NCBI RefSeq assembly: GCF_910585425.1 | Contig: NZ_CAJUCP010000012.1 | Span: forward strand, 9,700 to 73,699 | Origin: an uncultured Acetatifactor sp. | Lineage (GTDB): Bacteria; Bacillota; Clostridia; Lachnospirales; Lachnospiraceae | Direction: 5' to 3' | DNA length: 64,000 bases | In this document: one piece after another, positions 62,690 to 64,000 of the stretch | Numbering within the stretch: the stretch's first letter is position 1 | Layout of the letters: every line of letters starts with the position of its first letter | Notes under the pieces: model-generated | Database searches by the model: none | What the model saw: the letters and a program-made list of their open reading frames with translations, nothing else | What the model was told of the DNA's origin: nothing | Translations under genes and position numbers: made by a program

Positions 62690-62727
62690 ACAGCAGAAAG
62701 AATCTTTCTTCTTCTGCTGTCTTTTTT
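62690..62727 (+). terminator. Rho-independent terminator after the AraC-family gene
   Basis: ACAGCAGAA (62690-62698) pairs with TTCTGCTGT (62712-62720) and is followed by a run of seven T. Confidence 0.9.
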
Positions 62728-62794
62728 TATAATCAGTTTAAAATGAGAAATCGCATTCCTCGGTAGAATGCATAAAGGAAACGGAGGAGATATC

Positions 62795-63766
62795 ATGAAA
62801 TTAGGAACATTGACGGTAGCACTGGGAGACCTGCCCTTTGACCAGGCGTGTAAGTTCCTGGCGGAGAGGGGCGTGCAGATGGTGGAGATTGGCTGCGGCG
62901 GCTTCCCCGGCAAGGCCCACTGCGACGCTGCGGAGCTTCTGGCCGACGAGGGGAAGCGGGAGAAGTTCATGGAGACGCTGGACAAGTACCATCTGGAGAT
63001 TAGCGCCCTGAGCAGCCACGGCAACATGGTGCATCCGGATCCGGCCGTGGCGGAGAGCTTCGAGAGGGATTTCGACAACGCCATTCTGCTGGCGGAGAAG
63101 CTGCATGTGCCCGTGGTGAACACCTTCTCGGGATGTCCCGGCGGCAGCAAAGAGGACAGGACGCCCAACTGGGTCACCTGCCCCTGGCCGGATGACTTCA
63201 GCCAGATTCTGGAGTACCAGTGGAACGAGGTGTTGATTCCCTACTGGAAGAAGAAGGTGGAGTTCGCCAAGGCCCATGGGGTGTCGAAGATTGCCTTTGA
63301 GCTGCATCCCGGCTTCTGTGTCTACAATACCAGGACCATGCTGCGGATCCGTAGGGAGGTAGGGCCCGAGATCGGCGCGAACTTCGACCCCAGCCATCTA
63401 ATCTGGCAGGGTATGGATCCCTGCACTGCCATCCGGGAGCTTGGAAAGGAGGGCGCTATCTTCCATTTCCACGCCAAGGATACCAAGGTGGATCCCAGGA
63501 ACACTGCCGTCAACGGCGTGCTGGACACCACCCATTACGGGGAGGAGTTGGAGAGGTCCTGGATCTTCCGCACGGTGGGCTATGGCAACGGCGAGGAGTA
63601 CTGGAGGAACATCGTCTCCGAGCTGCGCATGGCAGGCTATGACTACGCCATCAGCATCGAGCACGAGGACGGCCTCATGTCCGGCAGGGAGGGGCTGGAG
63701 AAGGCAATCAGCTTCCTGAAGAATGTATTGATATACGAGGACCGGGGCGCTATGTATTGGGCCTAA
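62795..63766 (+). CDS. Sugar phosphate isomerase/epimerase family protein
   Basis: This 323-residue xylose isomerase-like TIM-barrel protein's metal and catalytic residues are suggested by VQMVEIGCGGFPGKAHC, KIAFELHPGFCVYN, GANFDPSHLIWQG, FHFHAKDTKVDP and YAISIEHEDGLM (the Glu-His-Asp-Glu set of the fold). GGAGG lies seven bases before the start at 62795. An AraC-family regulator precedes it, so it is probably induced by a sugar. It is similar in fold but not closely related to the one at 44740-45660. The repeats at 63784-64000 begin 17 bp after its stop. Confidence 0.88.
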   Translation: MKLGTLTVALGDLPFDQACKFLAERGVQMVEIGCGGFPGKAHCDAAELLADEGKREKFMETLDKYHLEISALSSHGNMVHPDPAVAESFERDFDNAILLAEKLHVPVVNTFSGCPGGSKEDRTPNWVTCPWPDDFSQILEYQWNEVLIPYWKKKVEFAKAHGVSKIAFELHPGFCVYNTRTMLRIRREVGPEIGANFDPSHLIWQGMDPCTAIRELGKEGAIFHFHAKDTKVDPRNTAVNGVLDTTHYGEELERSWIFRTVGYGNGEEYWRNIVSELRMAGYDYAISIEHEDGLMSGREGLEKAISFLKNVLIYEDRGAMYWA

Positions 63767-63783
63767 AACAGTAAAGCGGGGAA

Positions 63784-64000
63784 AGCCGTCGCGCAGCGAC
63801 TTAAAAATAAAGTCGCGAAGGCGTACGAGAGCAAATTTCATGAGAGAAATTACGAATGAAATTTGACTCTCCGGTGTGTGCGCCAAAGAGACTTTAGCCT
63901 TTAGAGCCGTCGCGCAGCGACTTAAAAATAAAGTCGCGAAGGCGCACGAGAGCAAATTTCATGAGAGAAATTACGAATGAAATTTGACTCTCCGGTGTGT
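63784..64000 (+). repeat. 96-bp hairpin-forming element present twice at the window end
   Basis: Copies at 63784-63879 and 63905-64000 differ at one base and are separated by 25 bp, giving a 121-bp period; a further copy may lie outside the window. Each has a small GTCGC/GCGAC hairpin and a longer arm pair: GAGAG plus AAATTTCAT on one side, ATGAAATTT plus CTCTC on the other. No coding frame is likely. Confidence 0.9.

Noticed and set aside
63784..64000. CRISPR array or attachment site pair.
   Set aside because: Only two copies of 96 bp with a 25-bp gap and no integrase gene nearby; the hairpin structure fits a repeat element better.

Overview
The window looks like a chromosomal segment of a GC-rich, spore-forming member of the Clostridia, most likely a gut Lachnospiraceae. 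The reasons are an alpha/beta small acid-soluble spore protein gene with a sigma-G-like promoter, a PadR/DUF1700/DUF4097 operon, YesM/AraC-type two-component control of an LplB-type sugar ABC transporter, a LexA-like box of the Firmicutes type, and strong purine-rich ribosome binding sites. No rRNA, tRNA or CRISPR array was seen. The taxonomic call is inference from gene content, not from a marker gene.

Layout. 1-6482 is a housekeeping run: a polysaccharide deacetylase cut by the window edge, then pyrH, frr, uppS, cdsA, dxr and rseP, covering UMP phosphorylation, ribosome recycling, undecaprenyl carrier and isoprenoid synthesis, phospholipid synthesis and site-2 proteolysis. 6817-11402 holds a small Ser/Thr kinase-like gene that overlaps a convergent MgtC-like gene, an AAA-ATPase/DUF1703 gene, a transaldolase-like gene with two tandem leader hairpins, and the spore protein gene. 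11877-14888 carries an MraY-like transferase, a GreA-type factor and an unusual HAD-CPBP protease fusion.

14920-18795 is an AT-richer accessory block: a pRiA4b Orf3-like zinc protein followed by a tight restriction-modification operon with two paralogous cytosine-C5 methyltransferases and an HNH endonuclease. 18809-22383 is a surface-polysaccharide modification block (SGNH-like protein and MBOAT acyltransferase on one strand, a GT2 glycosyltransferase on the other). A GH2 beta-mannosidase follows at 22563-25394. 25523-28598 is a second AT-richer module: a small HEPN-like protein and a large double P-loop ATPase with a KGGVGRT motif. This is the best candidate for an undescribed defence or conflict system. 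28673-33392 is a MoxR/DUF58/transglutaminase operon.

33750-46209 is a carbohydrate-acquisition cluster: two ABC permeases, a lipoprotein binding protein, a MATE transporter, an intracellular-looking parallel beta-helix protein, an AraC-type response regulator with a YesM-type histidine kinase, a sugar isomerase and a GNAT enzyme. An acyltransferase-3 protein and a large polytopic membrane protein follow. 49824-57853 contains asnA, a DUF1703-family ATPase pseudogene, a DNA-repair radical SAM/DUF4130-type pair under a LexA-like box, and a Rad3/DinG-type helicase. 58236-60628 is the PadR operon. 60728-63766 has an ECF transporter S component, an AraC regulator and a sugar isomerase. The window ends in a 96-bp hairpin-forming repeat present twice.

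A recurring oddity is tandem-repeat expansion: nine units beginning inside the stop region of the radical SAM gene, ten exact-length 24-bp units in frame inside the helicase motor, and 15-bp repeats before the sugar-binding protein gene.
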